The notes: generated from the sequence alone by a model not told the origin. A stretch of DNA of 64,000 nt from IDS-8 sp040902105 (GCA_040902105.1 JBBDXW010000068.1:1-64000), one strand, 5' to 3'; counted from the stretch's first letter, positions 26,095-35,993 are shown. Translations and numbers: made by a program.

Positions 26095-26697
26095 TTATTT
26101 TTTGTTGTATTCAAGCGCGGACAGATCTTCCCGAAGCCGGGCATATGCCTTGACGATGTACCGCTTGACCATGCGTTCGGAGACATTCAGGTAAGTCGCG
26201 ATCTCCGGGTAAGTCATGCCATGCTGCGCACTCAGCAGCAGCGCCGCCCGACAATGCACCGGCAGCAACCTGATGGCCTCGTTTATCTGGTTCTTTCGCC
26301 TTTCGTGATCGTAATCTTCATCGCAGTCGCCGGGACCCGGTACCTGGTCCAGATCCTCGGGTGCCCGGGTTTCGAACATCTTCTGTCCCGCCCGCCAGTC
26401 GTTGACGACATTGGCCGCAACGCGGAACAGGTATGCGCGCGGATGCCCGATCACCCGGTCTTCGGGCATCCGCAGCAGACGCAGGAAAACCTCCTGTGAA
26501 ACATCCTGCGCATCGGATTCAGTTCGCAGGCTCCCCCGCAGATACTTCAGCAGCCGCCCGTGGTACTGGTCGTACCAGCCGGCAACATCAGGCCGACCTT
26601 CTCCTGACGTTTTGTCGTTCGGGCCGGTACGCTCGAGCACGGCACAATCCCCATTACTGTTGTGTGAATTGATACCAGATAACGCCGCGCGATGCAT
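26095..26697 (-). CDS. ECF RNA polymerase sigma factor (FecI-like)
   Basis: An extracytoplasmic-function sigma factor that directs RNA polymerase to the receptor operon when released by FecR. Region 2 is visible as DAQDVSQEVFLRLLRMPEDRV and the following HPRAYLFRVAANVVNDWRAG; region 4 is GMTYPEIATYLNVSERMVKRY, an HTH. The 200-residue length includes an N-terminal extension of about 35 residues that could be trimmed if translation starts later. The order sigma-FecR-STN receptor is the classical FecIR arrangement. Confidence 0.92.
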   Translation of the reverse strand: MHRAALSGINSHNSNGDCAVLERTGPNDKTSGEGRPDVAGWYDQYHGRLLKYLRGSLRTESDAQDVSQEVFLRLLRMPEDRVIGHPRAYLFRVAANVVNDWRAGQKMFETRAPEDLDQVPGPGDCDEDYDHERRKNQINEAIRLLPVHCRAALLLSAQHGMTYPEIATYLNVSERMVKRYIVKAYARLREDLSALEYNKK

Positions 26698-26725
26698 CTG
26701 CTAGTGGCCTGCGGCCAAACGGTGA

Positions 26726-26760
26726 GCAGCCGCCGCGAAACATTCCTTCGCGGCGGCTGC
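26726..26760 (-). terminator. Stem-loop terminator after the second TonB receptor
   Basis: GCAGCCGCCGCGAA and TTCGCGGCGGCTGC form a perfect stem with a short loop, 19 bp past the receptor stop on the minus strand. There is no strong U-tract. It separates the receptor from the sigma gene downstream. Confidence 0.6.
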
Positions 26761-26778
26761 GATCCTGTCGGGCGACTA

Positions 26779-29178
26779 TTAGAACTCGTAGCCGACACTG
26801 AACTCGAGGGTCCTTGGCATGATAAAGCGGCCGTTTGGCGCCAATATGGTGCGCGGATCGCTCTCGGTCAGGGCATCCTCGTCGGTGACGTTGTCGGCAG
26901 AGAGCTGCACGATGAACGCCTCGTTGATACGCAGGATGACGCCGAGATCCACCTTCTCGTAGCCGTCGAGCACGTTGACGTTCTGCGCCTCGCCGAATCG
27001 GTCGTCGACCGCGCTGAACGTACCGTAGATGGTCCCCTGAACGTTGTCGAGACCGGCTACGCTGCCGAGATCGAAGTCGTACGCCGGCGTCAGACGCAAT
27101 TGCCAGCCGGGCTGCCGCTCCGTCTCTTTGCCGTCGACTCCCGGATCCGGATCGTCCCCGCTTACGACAGTGATCTCCGAATCCAGCAGAGTCGCATTGA
27201 GCGACACCGAGAACCCGGTCTCCGTCTGCCAGACGGCGTCGACCTCGACGCCCCGGGATTCCTGGGTGGTGAGAAGGGCGTCCCCGCCGAACACGAACGT
27301 GACGATTCTCGGATCGACCTCCGTGTAGAAGCCCGTCGCATACAGGCTCACGTAATCCGTCACCCATTTGAAGCCGAGCTCGAACTGGTCGATCGCCTGG
27401 ATCAGGTCGTTGCCGCTCGCCAACGCAGCGCGACCGTCACGATAGGTGTCGAACTGCGGCATCAAGGTGCCCTGGTTGATACGGCCGAAGACACCCATCG
27501 AATCGTTCAGCAGAAAGTTGAGGGCCGCCGTCCATGAGAGCTCCGACTCATCGGTCGACGTGCCGAAATCGACGTCGCCATCCCTGCCGTCGTCGATCGT
27601 GTAGTCGATCTGGTAATTCTCATAGCGAAGCCCGATATCCGCCGTCAAGGCGTCGGTAATATCGAACGTCGTAGCCGCGTACAGCGCGTTCGACGTGGCA
27701 TCGCCGCTCCCGTCGATGTCGAAGTTTCCGCCGCAGCTATCGACGGCGGCGTCATTGCACGCGATGCCGGTGACGACTTCGCCGCCCTGCTGCACGACCT
27801 CATACTTCTCGTTGTCGAGCGACCAGAGGTCGTCGCTCGATGCGTTGGACGTATAGAAGCCGAAGGTCGCCGTCCCCCGGTCCCAGTTTTTGGCTAGGCT
27901 GATATCGTTGGTGAAGGCTTCGAGTTCTTTCCGTACTTCCCAGGCGCCGAACTGCTGGATGAATTCCTCGGGGCCGATCGCTCGCCCGCTGACGGAACCG
28001 GCAATCGGACCGGTGACCACGGCGCGCGTATCCACAGATGGATCGGCAAGCAGCGCCCCAACCTGCACGGCGCCGCCGTCTGGCACGAGCCCGACGGTGT
28101 CGGCATCTCCGCCCGTGAAGCTGAAACGGTCGGTGAGCTCCCAGTCGTCCGCGATGTCGAGCACGACCGAGCCGCCCGTCATTCCGCCTTTCCAGCCGCG
28201 GCCCTCGGCAAGATCGAGCGTCTTGATCGTCGGGCTGGGATGGTTCGGATCGCCACCATTCCCGAAGCCCGGCGCATCGCTCGCGTTGTCCAGCATGATC
28301 TGGCGCTGCCGGTTCATGGCGCCGAGCTGGTTGTACCCGGCATCCACGCCCGGCACGTTGAGCGCTACCGGGAGGTACCACTGGCCATAATCGTCCGTCT
28401 GCCGGTGGAAGACGTTGATCGTGCCGTTGTCCAGCTCCTTGGTGAGATTGATCGTGAACTGGTTGCCTTCGTCCGAGTTGTAGCCGGCATCCCTCAAGCC
28501 CGGGGAGCTCGTGATGTAGCCACCGATCATGTAATAGAAGTCGTCGGCAATCGGGCCGCTCAAGTAGCCGTCGAAACGCCTGAGCTCGTAGTCCGAGGTC
28601 GTGTACTTGACCAGGCCCTCCGTTTCCTCGCTGCCCTCGCGCAGGATGAAATTCGTCGTCAGGCCCGGCTGGCCGCTCGAGAAAACCGGGTTCGGTCCGC
28701 CGCGCAACGCTTCGACCCGGAGCACGGTCTCGTCGATGCGGAACATCGTCGTATTCTCGAGGAAGGCCAGGGTCGAGATCGGATAGAGCGGCGCTCCGTT
28801 CACCTGGACCGTGAGATACGGCGCGTCGCCGCCGCCCGGGAACCCGCGCACCATCACGTTCGCACCGGCGACGCCGCCGGAGCTTTCAGACCAGACGCCC
28901 GGGACGAGTTTCAGCAGGTCGGCCGTGCTTTGCGGCGAATACTGGGTGATAGCCTCGTTGTCCATCGTCGTGATTGCGAAGCTCGCATCGAACTTGCGAA
29001 TCTCCGCGCCGCCGGCGGTACCCGTCACGACGACTTCGTCGAGGACGTCGTCCGGTTCGCTTTCAGCCGGCTGCGCGTTCGCTGTTTGCGCCAGTGGAGC
29101 CATGGCGCAGCAAGTCGCGGCTAGCCACACGCGCCTTGGCAGGCCGAAATAACGTCCGTGCCCGAATGAACCGTTCAT
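26779..29178 (-). CDS. TonB-dependent receptor (no STN domain)
   Basis: An outer-membrane active transporter. It has a signal peptide ending ...LAQTANAQ, a TonB-box-like DEVVVTGTAG, a plug with ITQYSPQSTADLLKLVPGVW and VEALRGGPNPVFSSG, and a barrel closing with the expected aromatic end (RTLEFSVGYEF). It lacks the STN domain seen in the adjacent FecR-linked receptor but resembles it in the plug (ITTMDNEAITQY versus ITTFDRTDIERY), so the pair may be related duplicates. The length of 799 is typical. The ligand is unknown. The gene is immediately upstream of the sigma gene on the same strand, with a stem-loop between. Confidence 0.9.
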   Translation of the reverse strand: MNGSFGHGRYFGLPRRVWLAATCCAMAPLAQTANAQPAESEPDDVLDEVVVTGTAGGAEIRKFDASFAITTMDNEAITQYSPQSTADLLKLVPGVWSESSGGVAGANVMVRGFPGGGDAPYLTVQVNGAPLYPISTLAFLENTTMFRIDETVLRVEALRGGPNPVFSSGQPGLTTNFILREGSEETEGLVKYTTSDYELRRFDGYLSGPIADDFYYMIGGYITSSPGLRDAGYNSDEGNQFTINLTKELDNGTINVFHRQTDDYGQWYLPVALNVPGVDAGYNQLGAMNRQRQIMLDNASDAPGFGNGGDPNHPSPTIKTLDLAEGRGWKGGMTGGSVVLDIADDWELTDRFSFTGGDADTVGLVPDGGAVQVGALLADPSVDTRAVVTGPIAGSVSGRAIGPEEFIQQFGAWEVRKELEAFTNDISLAKNWDRGTATFGFYTSNASSDDLWSLDNEKYEVVQQGGEVVTGIACNDAAVDSCGGNFDIDGSGDATSNALYAATTFDITDALTADIGLRYENYQIDYTIDDGRDGDVDFGTSTDESELSWTAALNFLLNDSMGVFGRINQGTLMPQFDTYRDGRAALASGNDLIQAIDQFELGFKWVTDYVSLYATGFYTEVDPRIVTFVFGGDALLTTQESRGVEVDAVWQTETGFSVSLNATLLDSEITVVSGDDPDPGVDGKETERQPGWQLRLTPAYDFDLGSVAGLDNVQGTIYGTFSAVDDRFGEAQNVNVLDGYEKVDLGVILRINEAFIVQLSADNVTDEDALTESDPRTILAPNGRFIMPRTLEFSVGYEF

Positions 29179-29272
29179 TGGAATTCCCCCTGGTGTTGGT
29201 TACGACGGGCGCCGTCGCGTCGCGGACGAAAAGACGCCGTTCTCATTGACATAAGACGGCGCCGCGGGGGAA

Positions 29273-29292
29273 GTGGACCCCTCCGCGGGGGT
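29273..29292 (-). terminator. Stem-loop between nagE and the TonB receptor
   Basis: GGACCCCTCCGCGGGGGTC forms a compact GC-rich hairpin with a very short loop. It is about 85 bp past the nagE stop on the minus strand and is a plausible terminator of the nag operon. Confidence 0.4.
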
Positions 29293-29301
29293 CAGGAAAA
29301 C

Positions 29302-29328
29302 TGTAGGAGCCCGCCATTGCGGGCGACC
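29302..29328. repeat. Single REP element
   Basis: TGTAGGAGCCCGCCATTGCG followed by GGCGACC. No inverted partner is found within the next 150 bp, so this is a solo REP. Confidence 0.75.
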
Positions 29329-29377
29329 TGCGAACTATGAGACTGAGAATCCCATTATGAATCAACCGCTTGTGTGT

Positions 29378-31114
29378 TCAGAAGTGTTCAGATGGCAACC
29401 ACCCCACAAGCACATGCGCGACCGTCGGAGTGACCCACGTGAGTGCCCGGACATCGAGAGACTGCAACGCCTTGTCGTCGACCATCGAGCGGTCGGCCAC
29501 GCTACAGCGGAGCCGCCCGGCGAGCGCCTCGATGGCCAGGACGTTCTGCGCGCCGCCGAATGCCGCGGTCAGTTCGCGCAGGCGGCCGGGAGGTATTCGC
29601 TTCTCTCCGGCATCCGGCACGGCGTCTCTCTTCTCTGCGGACTTTCCCGAAACGATGTAAGTCCTCATCTCGGTTGCAACCTGGTCGGCCACGGGACCGA
29701 GCACGACCTGCACGGCGTTTTCAGTCGGCTGGATCACGCCGTGGGCGCCCAGTTGTTTCAATACCCCGGGTTGCACCAGCGCCTGGTCGGCAACCACCAG
29801 GCGCAAGCGGGTGGTACAGGCATCGACGGCACGGAGGTTGGCTGCGCCGCCGAGCGCGTCCACCAGCAAAGCAACATTGCGATCGGCCGACTGCGAAACG
29901 GCGCCTGCCTCTGCCGTCGTCGATTCACGCCCCGGAGTCGGCAGATTGAAGCGCACGATGAAGTAACGAAACATCGCGTAGTAAACGATGAAATACGCGG
30001 CGCCGATCGGCAACAACCAGAGCGGCCGTGTGGCGATATTGAAATTGAGCAAGTAGTCGAACAGGCCTGCGGAAAATCCGAAGCCCAGCCGGACTCCGAC
30101 AAGATCCATAAGGACCATTGACGCACCGGTCAGCAGCGCATGGATTGCGTAAAGCACCGGTGCGAGAAACATGAACGTATATTCGATCGGTTCGGTCACG
30201 CCGGTCAGGAACGACGTCAGCGCCATCGAAACGAGCAAGCCGCCGATCGCCCGCCGGTGCTTCGGCGCGGCGCTGCGGTACATCGCAAGGCACGCAGCGG
30301 GCAAGCCGAACATCATCACCGGGAAAAAGCCCGACATGAAAACGCCCGCGGTCGGGTCGCCTTCGAAAAAACGCCGCAGGTCGCCGGTCACGCCGTCGAA
30401 ATCGCCCAGCAAGAACCAGGCGATGTTGTTCAGTATGTGATGCAGTCCGGTGACGATCAGCACGCGGTTCAGCACGCCATACAGGAACAGCCCCACCTCA
30501 CCGGCATCGAGGACCGCCCGGCTCAGATGGTTCATGCCGCTCTCGAGCACGGGCCAGCCGAGACCGAAGGCCGCCGCGGCGACCAGCCCACATACGCCGC
30601 TCGCGATCGGCACAAAACGCCGGCCGCCGAAGAACGCGAGATAGTCGGGCAGCCTGATATTGCTGTAGCGGTTGTACAGCCAGCCGGCCAGCAGGCCCGA
30701 CAGAATGCCTGCGGGCACGGACAGCTTGGCGAGTTGGCGTTCCTTGAACGCGGTGACGGCGATGTCGACAGCCGGGTCGGACAAGCCATCCAGCGACTGA
30801 CTCAACAGTGACTCCAGGGCGCCTGGTGGCACGACCAGCAGTGTGGCCGCCCCCTCCGTCGTTACGAAATAGCCGACGACGGCCGCCACTCCGGCAGCGC
30901 CGTTGTTCTCGCGCGCGAGCCCGACGCCGATGCCTATCGCGAACAGCAGGCCGAGGTTCGAGAATATTGCCGCACCGGCCGCCGCAACCATCGGCACGTC
31001 GAGCAAGTCCGGTTGGCCGAAACGCAGCAACAGGCCCGCCACCGGCAGCACGGCGATCGGTAACATCAGCGCCCGGCCGAGCTTTTGCAGGTTTTCGAAA
31101 ATGCCTTTCGTCAT
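29378..31114 (-). CDS. nagE: PTS N-acetylglucosamine EIICB with a second, degenerate EIIB
   Basis: Inner-membrane sugar-specific permease of the GlcNAc phosphotransferase system, importing GlcNAc as GlcNAc-6-phosphate. The start at 31114 (MTKGIFENLQKLGRALMLPI) overlaps the stop of the EIIA-HPr-EI gene as ATGA. EIIC spans about 1-390 with GVTEPIEYTFMF at 305-316. EIIB follows with the phospho-cysteine C433 in DACTTRLRL. A second EIIB-like domain (about 510-578) has the same pattern (GRLRELTAAFGGAQNV, GRLRCSVADRSMV), but the active Cys position is Leu531, so it cannot be phosphorylated there. The second domain may be regulatory or vestigial. Confidence 0.9.
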   Translation of the reverse strand: MTKGIFENLQKLGRALMLPIAVLPVAGLLLRFGQPDLLDVPMVAAAGAAIFSNLGLLFAIGIGVGLARENNGAAGVAAVVGYFVTTEGAATLLVVPPGALESLLSQSLDGLSDPAVDIAVTAFKERQLAKLSVPAGILSGLLAGWLYNRYSNIRLPDYLAFFGGRRFVPIASGVCGLVAAAAFGLGWPVLESGMNHLSRAVLDAGEVGLFLYGVLNRVLIVTGLHHILNNIAWFLLGDFDGVTGDLRRFFEGDPTAGVFMSGFFPVMMFGLPAACLAMYRSAAPKHRRAIGGLLVSMALTSFLTGVTEPIEYTFMFLAPVLYAIHALLTGASMVLMDLVGVRLGFGFSAGLFDYLLNFNIATRPLWLLPIGAAYFIVYYAMFRYFIVRFNLPTPGRESTTAEAGAVSQSADRNVALLVDALGGAANLRAVDACTTRLRLVVADQALVQPGVLKQLGAHGVIQPTENAVQVVLGPVADQVATEMRTYIVSGKSAEKRDAVPDAGEKRIPPGRLRELTAAFGGAQNVLAIEALAGRLRCSVADRSMVDDKALQSLDVRALTWVTPTVAHVLVGWLPSEHF

Positions 31115-33636
31115 TTTTCGCGGCCTGCGGATGCGAATTCGTCGGCAAGGCGACGCAGTCCCGGAGCGCTGTCCTGCGCGAGCGCCGCACGAGCCAGGTC
31201 CCTGCACGACGCCAGCGAGAGTTTCCGAATCAGCGCCTTAAGCTCCGGAATCACGTTCGGTACGGCAGACAGTGTCCGCACTCCAAGCCCGAGCAGCACA
31301 GGCGCAGCTTGCAGATCGCTCGCGAGTGCTCCACATACGGACACGGATCGCCCGGGCGATTCCGCCGCATTGCAGACCGCGGCAATCTGACGCAGCACGG
31401 CGGGATGGAAAAAGTCGAACGTACGCGCAAGTTCCGGATGCGTCCTGTCCATCGCCAGCGTGTATTGCGCCAGATCGTTGGTGCCGATGGAAAGAAAGTC
31501 AGCCTCGCGTGCGATCGCGTCGACCAGCACGACCGACGCAGGCGTTTCGATCATGGCGCCGAGCGCCACGCGCGCCTGTAATTGGCGTTCGCTGGCGAGC
31601 GCATCGACAATCTTGCGCACTGTGCGGATTTCCCGGGGCTCCGTGATCATCGGCAACAGAATGCGGCATTGCGAGGCGGGATGTACCCGCAAGATGGCCG
31701 CCAGTTGCTCGCGCAGCAGGTCCGGAAAACGCAGAGTTGCGCGCAGGCCTCGCAGGCCGAGCAGCGGGTTCTCTTCCGGCGGCAGCGGAAGATACGCGAT
31801 CGGCTTGTCGCCGCCCGCATCCAGCGTGCGGATCACCAGTGAACGGCCGCCCAACGCGTCCGCAATGGCCTGATACTCCGCCGCCTGTTCGTCTTCGGAT
31901 GGCGCGGCGGTACGATTCTGAAATAGAAACTCGGTTCGCAGCAAGCCACAGCCTTCGGCGCCGGATTCGACGGCCATTTCCGCCTCGGCCGATGATGCGA
32001 GATTGGCGAATACCTCGATGCGGCAGCCGTCCGCCGTGTAGCAGTCCGCGCCGGCATCCTCGAGATGGCGCGCATGCCTGGCGCGCCGGTCGGCAATCGC
32101 ATCGCGCACCTTTGCAATCTTGTCCTCGTCCGGTTCGACCTCGAGCCTGCCTTGCTCCGCGTCGAGCAATACCGGTGTGCCGTTGGCGATCTTCAGGATC
32201 GAAGGACCGGCACCCACGACAGCTGGAATTCCCATCGACGCCGCGAGCAAGGCGACGTGCGAGGTCGGCCCGCCCGCCGCGCTGCAGAATCCCGCAACCC
32301 TGGACAAATCCAGCCGGCTCAACTGTGACGGGAATAATTCGGTCGCCAGGATGACCGTGGCGTCGGGAATCTCCGCTTGCGCAATTTCGGTCTCATTGGT
32401 CAACGACTGGAGTACCTGAGTTTCGACGTCGCTCAGATCGGCGATGCGTTCCGCAAGACGGGTATCACCTGTGTCCCGCAGCAGGTCCTGTGCTGCGCGA
32501 ATGGCACTGCGCCACGCATACGCGGCACTTTTTCCGCCACGGATGGCGGCCTCTGCGTCGTCAAGCAGACCGGGGTCGCCGAGAAACTCCATCTGGGCGC
32601 CGAGGATATCGTTGTCACGGCCGCCGGCGATCTCCCGCAGTCTGTTTTTGACGGTGTCGCGCGCCCTCTCGAGTTCCGCCATCTCGACGTCGACGCCCCC
32701 ACCGTGCTCCGTCACCGGAATGTCGGGCTGTTCGAACTGGAGTGCGACGCCAACAGCGAGTCCCCTGCTCGCGACAGTACCGCGGATATCACCGGCGTCC
32801 GCGTGACATGCCGTTTCAACAACCCTTGCCGGCGCGCGCGTGCTGCGCGCCGGCTGCCGCATTCGCACAGGCGATTCGCCGAGACCCGAAGAGATTTCCT
32901 CCGTCAGTGCGCGAACCGCCTGAGCGGCGTCGGCACCGAAGGCGCGCAGCGCGACGCGGTCACCAAAACGTACCCCGAGCGCCATCAGCGACACGGTGCT
33001 GCCGGCATCTGCATCCCGTCCGTGCGCCGATACGACGATACGGGAACGATGCTGCCGGCTGCAGCGCGCGATCCGCGCGGCCGGCCGGGCGTGAAATCCG
33101 TGTTCGAGGTAGACGGTAACGTCTCCGGTGGCATCGGGTTGCGACAACAGGGAGCGCACGTCGTCGCCAGCCTGTTCCTTGCTGCCGATCTCCAGGAACG
33201 GTTCGCCCGCCCCGATCAGTCGGTTGCCCGCCTTTACCGCGACGGAAAATTTCCGGGCATCGGTCACCAGAACGGGCGTGACCAGGCTCTTCGCATGCTG
33301 CGCGAGCCGATCGAGATCGATGTCGAGCAGCGGATCGCCGCGACGCACGTCCTGGCCCTGCTCTACCTTTGCGATGAGCCCATCGCCGCGCAAACCAACC
33401 GTATCGATGCCGACGTGCAACAGGATTTCTGCGCCGTTCCCGGCACGCAGCGTCAGGGCGTGCCTGGCATCGGCGATCATTGTGATCCGGCCGTCGCAGG
33501 GCGCGCGCAGGATAGAATCCGTCGGATCGATCGCGGCGCCGTCGCCAACCATGCGTTCGGCAAACGCCGCATCCGGCACCTCCTCCAGCGGCATAGCCCA
33601 TCCGGAGAGAGGCGCCGTCAGAATCAGACTGGACAT
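31111..33636 (-). CDS. PTS EIIA-HPr-EI fusion phosphotransferase
   Basis: A soluble three-domain PTS protein: EIIA(Glc-like), HPr and Enzyme I in one chain of 841 residues, passing phosphate from PEP to the nagE EIIB. EIIA has H59 and the phospho-His H74 in ILLHVGIDT; HPr has H182 in HGFHARPA and STVSLMALG after it; EI has the active H460 in GGPTSHVALLAAS, then EGCGLLRTEFLFQNR, IGTNDLAQYTLAMDR and SVCGALASD (keeping the conserved Cys, though with L and S where EI often has E and G). The start at 33636 shares TAATG with the hexosaminidase stop. This fused type (FruB-like, NagF-like) is known from Xanthomonas and Caulobacter relatives. Confidence 0.92.
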   Translation of the reverse strand: MSSLILTAPLSGWAMPLEEVPDAAFAERMVGDGAAIDPTDSILRAPCDGRITMIADARHALTLRAGNGAEILLHVGIDTVGLRGDGLIAKVEQGQDVRRGDPLLDIDLDRLAQHAKSLVTPVLVTDARKFSVAVKAGNRLIGAGEPFLEIGSKEQAGDDVRSLLSQPDATGDVTVYLEHGFHARPAARIARCSRQHRSRIVVSAHGRDADAGSTVSLMALGVRFGDRVALRAFGADAAQAVRALTEEISSGLGESPVRMRQPARSTRAPARVVETACHADAGDIRGTVASRGLAVGVALQFEQPDIPVTEHGGGVDVEMAELERARDTVKNRLREIAGGRDNDILGAQMEFLGDPGLLDDAEAAIRGGKSAAYAWRSAIRAAQDLLRDTGDTRLAERIADLSDVETQVLQSLTNETEIAQAEIPDATVILATELFPSQLSRLDLSRVAGFCSAAGGPTSHVALLAASMGIPAVVGAGPSILKIANGTPVLLDAEQGRLEVEPDEDKIAKVRDAIADRRARHARHLEDAGADCYTADGCRIEVFANLASSAEAEMAVESGAEGCGLLRTEFLFQNRTAAPSEDEQAAEYQAIADALGGRSLVIRTLDAGGDKPIAYLPLPPEENPLLGLRGLRATLRFPDLLREQLAAILRVHPASQCRILLPMITEPREIRTVRKIVDALASERQLQARVALGAMIETPASVVLVDAIAREADFLSIGTNDLAQYTLAMDRTHPELARTFDFFHPAVLRQIAAVCNAAESPGRSVSVCGALASDLQAAPVLLGLGVRTLSAVPNVIPELKALIRKLSLASCRDLARAALAQDSAPGLRRLADEFASAGREK

Positions 33637-35993
33637 TAACGCGTCCGGGACACGGCAGGGTCCCTCCCAGGAACCAGCTCGACCCAGTCGATGCCCCACA
33701 TCGGATCGAGGTCGTCGGCGGTGAAGCGAAAACAAAGGTCCGTCGGTCCATCGCCGTGCGCCGCCAGGTCCCTTGTCAAAACGGTCACGCCGTCATTTCC
33801 TGACGCTTCCCGCAACGGCAGTACTGCGATCGGACTGCCGTCGCAGCCGTTCGCTCGCACCTCGAGTTCGCCCGCCGCGGTCGCAGGCGCGGGCAATTCG
33901 ATCTTTTCGCGATCCGCGCCGATCTGAAAGTTGAACGGCACCTGGCCGACGGCCGCTTTTATTTGCGTAACTCCTGAAAGGTCGGCGCCTTCCCAGATCC
34001 AGCACGGGTTCATGACGTCGATCAGAAAAACGCTGCGATCGCCTTCGATGGGCGCATCGTCTTCGAGAGACAACACCAGTCTTTCCGTACAAAGCTCCAG
34101 TTCATGACTGGCGCGGCGGCGCGCAAACTGGCCGACGATGCCCCGGATCGATCGCGATACTGTCCGGCCGTCCGCAAAGGTTGCGACGGACAGCTCGGTG
34201 TCGGCCGGCAATTGCAGCGCATTCGTGTAGCGAGCCGACTCCGCTGTCACCTCCGACCCATCCGTGGTGAATCGGATTTCTCCCAGTCCGGATTGACTCG
34301 ACAGTTCGACCTCGACGTCGTTGCCCGGCTCGCCCGCTGTCGCCGCCACCTCCACATCGAATGCGCTGGTGGCGAACGGGATGCCCAGCGCCCGGTAGCG
34401 ATCGAACTGCGTTACCAGGCGACGGAGGAAATGCGTCCAGTCCAGCCGCTCCGGTCGCGACCAGGCGACTTCCGCCAGAGCGGCGGCGCGCGGAAACGCC
34501 ATGTACCCGAGCCGGCCTTCCGTGCGGATGTGCTCCGACCACAGGTTGGCCTGGACGCCGAGGACGTGCTCCTCCCCGGCTTCCGCGAGGGCCGGCGGCA
34601 GCGGATCGAAACGATAGACATCTTCGAGCGAGACCACGGTTCCGCGGCCGGGCGGCTCGCTCGCGAGCGCGCTTTGCCGATGATCGAAATAGAGCGTCGG
34701 CCCGGGCGAGAGCACTGCGTCGTGCCCGAGGCTCGCCGCCTCGATGGCGCCGTCGATGCCGCGCCAGGACATCACCGTCGCCTCCGGCGCGATTCCGCCC
34801 TCCAGGATTTCATCCCAGCCGATCAGCCTCCGCCCCTGTGCCTGCAGGTATCGCTCGATTCGCTTTATGAAATAGCTCTGCAGTTCCATCTCGCTCCCGA
34901 CGCCGAATTCATGCATGCGCTGCTGCACTTTCTCCGACGCAGCCCAACGCTCCTTCACGGCCTCGTCGCCGCCGACGTGAATGTAACGCCCCGGGAACAG
35001 CTCCAGCACTTCGGCCAGAATCTTTTCCAGTGCCTCGAAGGTGCTTTCCTCGACATTGAACAGGTAGTTGTGGATGCCCCAGTCCGACGACACGTCCGGA
35101 TGCACGTCGCCGACACCCAGTTCCGGATAGGCGGCAATGGCTGCCTGCGCGTGCCCGGGCATCTCGATCTCGGGCACGATGGTCACATGGCGCTTCGCGG
35201 CATAGGCGACGAGCCCGCGGACTTCCTCCTGCGTGTAAAAGCCCCCGTAGCGGCGCGGCTCTCCGGTTGCCGGATCGATCTCCTGGCGTGCGGCCGCGCC
35301 CGCCGGTATGCGCCAGGCACCGACTTCCGTCAGGCGCGGAAATGCTTTTATCTGCAGTCTCCAGCCCTGGTCGTCGGTCAGGTGCCAGTGCAGGACGTTC
35401 AGTTTGTGCAGCGCCATCCAGTCGATGAGTTGCTCGATGTACTGCGGCGCCACATAGTGGCGCGCAACGTCCAGCATGAGGCCCCGCCAGGCAAAGCGCG
35501 GCGCGTCGTCGATCACCAGGGCGGGAATCGAGATCGGCGCGGCGTCGTTCGCCTTTGCCGATGCAAGCTGCCACACGCTGACGGCGCCATAGAACAGGCC
35601 GGCCGCATCGTTCGCGGAAACGACAATGCGTCCGGGCGACACGTTCAGCCGATAGCCTTCGGGCACCGGGCCGTCCTGCAACGCTCTGAGTTCTAACAGG
35701 ATGACGTTTTCCGATGGCAGCGATTGCGCATCGCCGACACGCAGGTCCAGGTCACGCGTACGCTGCAACAGGTCCGCCAGCCATTTTGCAGTCCATCGGG
35801 CCTCCGCCCCGCCCGCTGCGCCGATCTGCGTCGATGGCCGCAACTTGAAGGGGCCCTCGGAGGATGCGACGCGATTCGGCAGCGGAATCATTTCGGGCGT
35901 CGCGGCCTGCAGCGCAGGCACCGGGTGCGTTTCCGGACTGCATCCCGAGATGCAGGCCAGCATGACGCCGAGGGCGAGCGGCAGGCGAGCCAT
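33636..35993 (-). CDS. Lipoprotein beta-N-acetylhexosaminidase (GH20)
   Basis: A GH20 exo-hexosaminidase releasing GlcNAc from chitin oligosaccharides or glycans in the periplasm. The catalytic HVGGDE motif is present, together with HLTDDQGWR, EIEMPGHAQA, GWDEIL, VMSWRG and VLGVQANLWSEH. An N-terminal GH20b-type domain (about 50-150) precedes it. After the barrel there is a 200-residue C-terminal part, probably a beta-sandwich. From M21 of the longest frame the protein starts MARLPLALGVMLACISGCS with lipobox ISGC, so I use 35993; an upstream start at 36053 is possible. It is coupled to the EI fusion gene by TAATG. Confidence 0.93.
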   Translation of the reverse strand: MARLPLALGVMLACISGCSPETHPVPALQAATPEMIPLPNRVASSEGPFKLRPSTQIGAAGGAEARWTAKWLADLLQRTRDLDLRVGDAQSLPSENVILLELRALQDGPVPEGYRLNVSPGRIVVSANDAAGLFYGAVSVWQLASAKANDAAPISIPALVIDDAPRFAWRGLMLDVARHYVAPQYIEQLIDWMALHKLNVLHWHLTDDQGWRLQIKAFPRLTEVGAWRIPAGAAARQEIDPATGEPRRYGGFYTQEEVRGLVAYAAKRHVTIVPEIEMPGHAQAAIAAYPELGVGDVHPDVSSDWGIHNYLFNVEESTFEALEKILAEVLELFPGRYIHVGGDEAVKERWAASEKVQQRMHEFGVGSEMELQSYFIKRIERYLQAQGRRLIGWDEILEGGIAPEATVMSWRGIDGAIEAASLGHDAVLSPGPTLYFDHRQSALASEPPGRGTVVSLEDVYRFDPLPPALAEAGEEHVLGVQANLWSEHIRTEGRLGYMAFPRAAALAEVAWSRPERLDWTHFLRRLVTQFDRYRALGIPFATSAFDVEVAATAGEPGNDVEVELSSQSGLGEIRFTTDGSEVTAESARYTNALQLPADTELSVATFADGRTVSRSIRGIVGQFARRRASHELELCTERLVLSLEDDAPIEGDRSVFLIDVMNPCWIWEGADLSGVTQIKAAVGQVPFNFQIGADREKIELPAPATAAGELEVRANGCDGSPIAVLPLREASGNDGVTVLTRDLAAHGDGPTDLCFRFTADDLDPMWGIDWVELVPGRDPAVSRTR

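Noticed and set aside
26701..26711. CTAGTGGCCTG as a full second copy of the 59351-59461 element
   Set aside because: Only one arm edge matches; no inverted partner is nearby, so I do not call an element here.
34104..35696. A 530-residue open frame on the plus strand
   Set aside because: Antisense to the GH20 catalytic domain; no family resemblance.
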